6,187 nucleotides of DNA from Bacillota bacterium (GTDB taxonomy: Bacteria; Bacillota; DTU025): NCBI GenBank assembly GCA_003456765.1, contig DMOT01000130.1, positions 7,101 through 13,287 on the forward strand, read 5' to 3'. Both the position numbers and the translations under genes were made by a program. The notes under the pieces are model-generated. The model was not told the DNA's origin. It did not search any database and worked only from the letters and a program-made list of their open reading frames with translations. Shown here one piece after another: positions 5,432 through 6,187 of the stretch. Every line of letters begins with the position of its first letter. The stretch's first letter is position 1.

Positions 5432-6187
5432 TAAGAGATGCATTGATAGGCACTGGCCTTGCTGCCTTCCTGTTTTGTCTTGCATATGGGTATGACGTGA
5501 CCCCGATTATCCTTGCGGGTGGGCTGTACGCAGCATTTCAGTTATTGATGTCGGGACGGGTGGGAGACCGGAAGTTCGAGATAGTGCAGGAGACCCAATC
5601 CGGAGACCGGATTTCCAGGCTCACCTTTGGAGACGTAGGTGGACAGGAAACGGCCAAACGCGAGTTGGTTGAAGCTTTAGAATTCATAAACAATGAAGAG
5701 AAGGCTGTGAAGCTTGGCATCAGGCCTCTCAGGGGAATCCTGCTGAGCGGCCCTCCGGGAACCGGCAAGACGCTTCTTGCGAAGGCTGCTGCCAACTACA
5801 CAGATGCAGTATTCATATCTGCAGCCGGATCCGATTTCATAGAGATGTATGCAGGCGTAGGAGCAAGGAGGATCCGTGATCTGTTCGGGACCGCCTACTC
5901 CACGGCGCGCACTTGCAAGAAGAAGACGGCTGTAATATTCATAGACGAAATCGATGTCCTGGGAGGAGTTCGCGGAAGGCACCAGGGGCACCTTGAATAC
6001 GATCAGACCCTGAATCAGCTTCTTGTTGAAATGGATGGTCTGGCGTCCGCATCGCGAGAGGGTGTAAGGGTTCTGGTGATCGGGGCCACAAACCGTGCCG
6101 ATCTTCTCGATCCGGCTCTCTTGAGGCCGGGCAGATTCGATCGTCTGGTCGATGTGGACCTTCCTGACCTGTCTCTTATACAACTCT
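5428..6187 (+). CDS. FtsH-like membrane-anchored AAA+ ATPase (3'-partial)
   Basis: The ATG at 5428 overlaps the preceding stop by 4 nt, and the frame is open to the window end (253 codons). The last six codons are probably adapter sequence; genuine coding ends at D247. Two hydrophobic segments (about 5-20 and 25-41) are separated by only a few residues (GYDVT), so the roughly 75-residue extracytoplasmic domain of ordinary FtsH is absent. The AAA+ module follows: conserved start TFGDVGGQE (66-74), Walker A GPPGTGKT 108-115, pore loop EMYAGVG 139-145 with an aromatic at the FtsH Phe position, and Walker B VIFIDE 169-174. After these come [12 protein letters not shown] 193-204, sensor-1 N222, and the second region of homology ending LLRPGRFDR with likely arginine fingers R233 and R236. 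ATP-driven unfolding at the membrane is therefore well supported. A Lys-rich insertion (CKKK, about 163-166) precedes Walker B. The C-terminal part is missing, so the M41 protease domain (HEXXH zinc site) cannot be seen. This could be a divergent second FtsH, or an ATPase lacking protease activity. Confidence 0.9.
   Translation, partial: MIRDALIGTGLAAFLFCLAYGYDVTPIILAGGLYAAFQLLMSGRVGDRKFEIVQETQSGDRISRLTFGDVGGQETAKRELVEALEFINNEEKAVKLGIRPLRGILLSGPPGTGKTLLAKAAANYTDAVFISAAGSDFIEMYAGVGARRIRDLFGTAYSTARTCKKKTAVIFIDEIDVLGGVRGRHQGHLEYDQTLNQLLVEMDGLASASREGVRVLVIGATNRADLLDPALLRPGRFDRLVDVDLPDLSLIQL
6169..6187. other. Probable residual Tn5/Nextera mosaic-end adapter at the sequence end
   Basis: The final 19 bases, CTGTCTCTTATACAACTCT, align without gaps to the 19-bp Tn5 mosaic end CTGTCTCTTATACACATCT. 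Only two adjacent positions differ (CA read as AC), giving 17/19, and the first 14 are identical. The match is full length and ends exactly at the window edge. On the other strand it reads through TATAAGAGACAG, which yields the well-known artefact peptide MYKRQ. In the AAA+ frame it begins exactly after the conserved LPD, where FtsH relatives usually continue with a charged stretch. It is most likely library adapter, not genome. Confidence 0.85.

Noticed and set aside
5677..6183. Antisense 168-aa ORF beginning MYKRQ
   Set aside because: It starts in the adapter remnant and runs opposite the clearly conserved AAA+ coding frame; a shadow ORF with an artefactual start.
1..6187. CRISPR arrays, tRNA/rRNA genes, insertion sequences or phage genes
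   Set aside because: No regularly spaced repeats, cloverleaf or rRNA signatures, transposase motifs or terminal inverted repeats were seen; nearly the whole window is housekeeping coding sequence.

Overview
The window reads as a chromosomal housekeeping stretch from a Bacillota (Firmicutes, Clostridia-like) bacterium of moderately high GC. The evidence is the order PASTA-domain Ser/Thr kinase, rsgA, rpe, which is a classic Firmicutes neighbourhood, together with strong AGGAGG-type ribosome-binding sites and the use of TTG starts. The species cannot be named from the sequence. All genes lie on the + strand and both ends are cut: the first gene lacks its 5' part and the last its 3' part.

Region 1 (1-4682) is a tight, probably polycistronic unit: the C-terminal transpeptidase part of a class B penicillin-binding protein, a PASTA kinase (pknB/prkC), the ribosome-assembly GTPase rsgA and ribulose-phosphate 3-epimerase rpe. 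The junctions are 4 nt, an 8-nt overlap and a gap of about 15 nt, so the genes are probably translationally coupled. Functionally, a peptidoglycan cross-linking enzyme sits beside a kinase that senses muropeptide/lipid II through its PASTA domains. It is followed by a GTPase whose Bacillus homologue (CpgA) is a known PrkC substrate, and by a pentose-phosphate enzyme.

Region 2 (4683-4828) is the only real intergenic gap. It holds a strong GC-rich hairpin without a clear T-tract, then an extended -10 promoter (TGTTATAAT) and a textbook Shine-Dalgarno sequence. This marks the start of a second transcription unit.

Region 3 (4829-6187) holds an unrecognised 200-aa single-pass membrane protein and, through an ATGA start/stop overlap, an FtsH-like membrane AAA+ ATPase. 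The ATPase is open to the window end. It has two closely spaced membrane helices and lacks the extracytoplasmic domain of ordinary FtsH. This pair is the least conventional part of the window, and the upstream partner may supply the missing outside domain (inference).

The last 19 bases (6169-6187) match the Tn5/Nextera mosaic-end adapter at 17 of 19 positions and are probably not genomic. Genuine sequence appears to stop at 6168, in the middle of the AAA+ domain.
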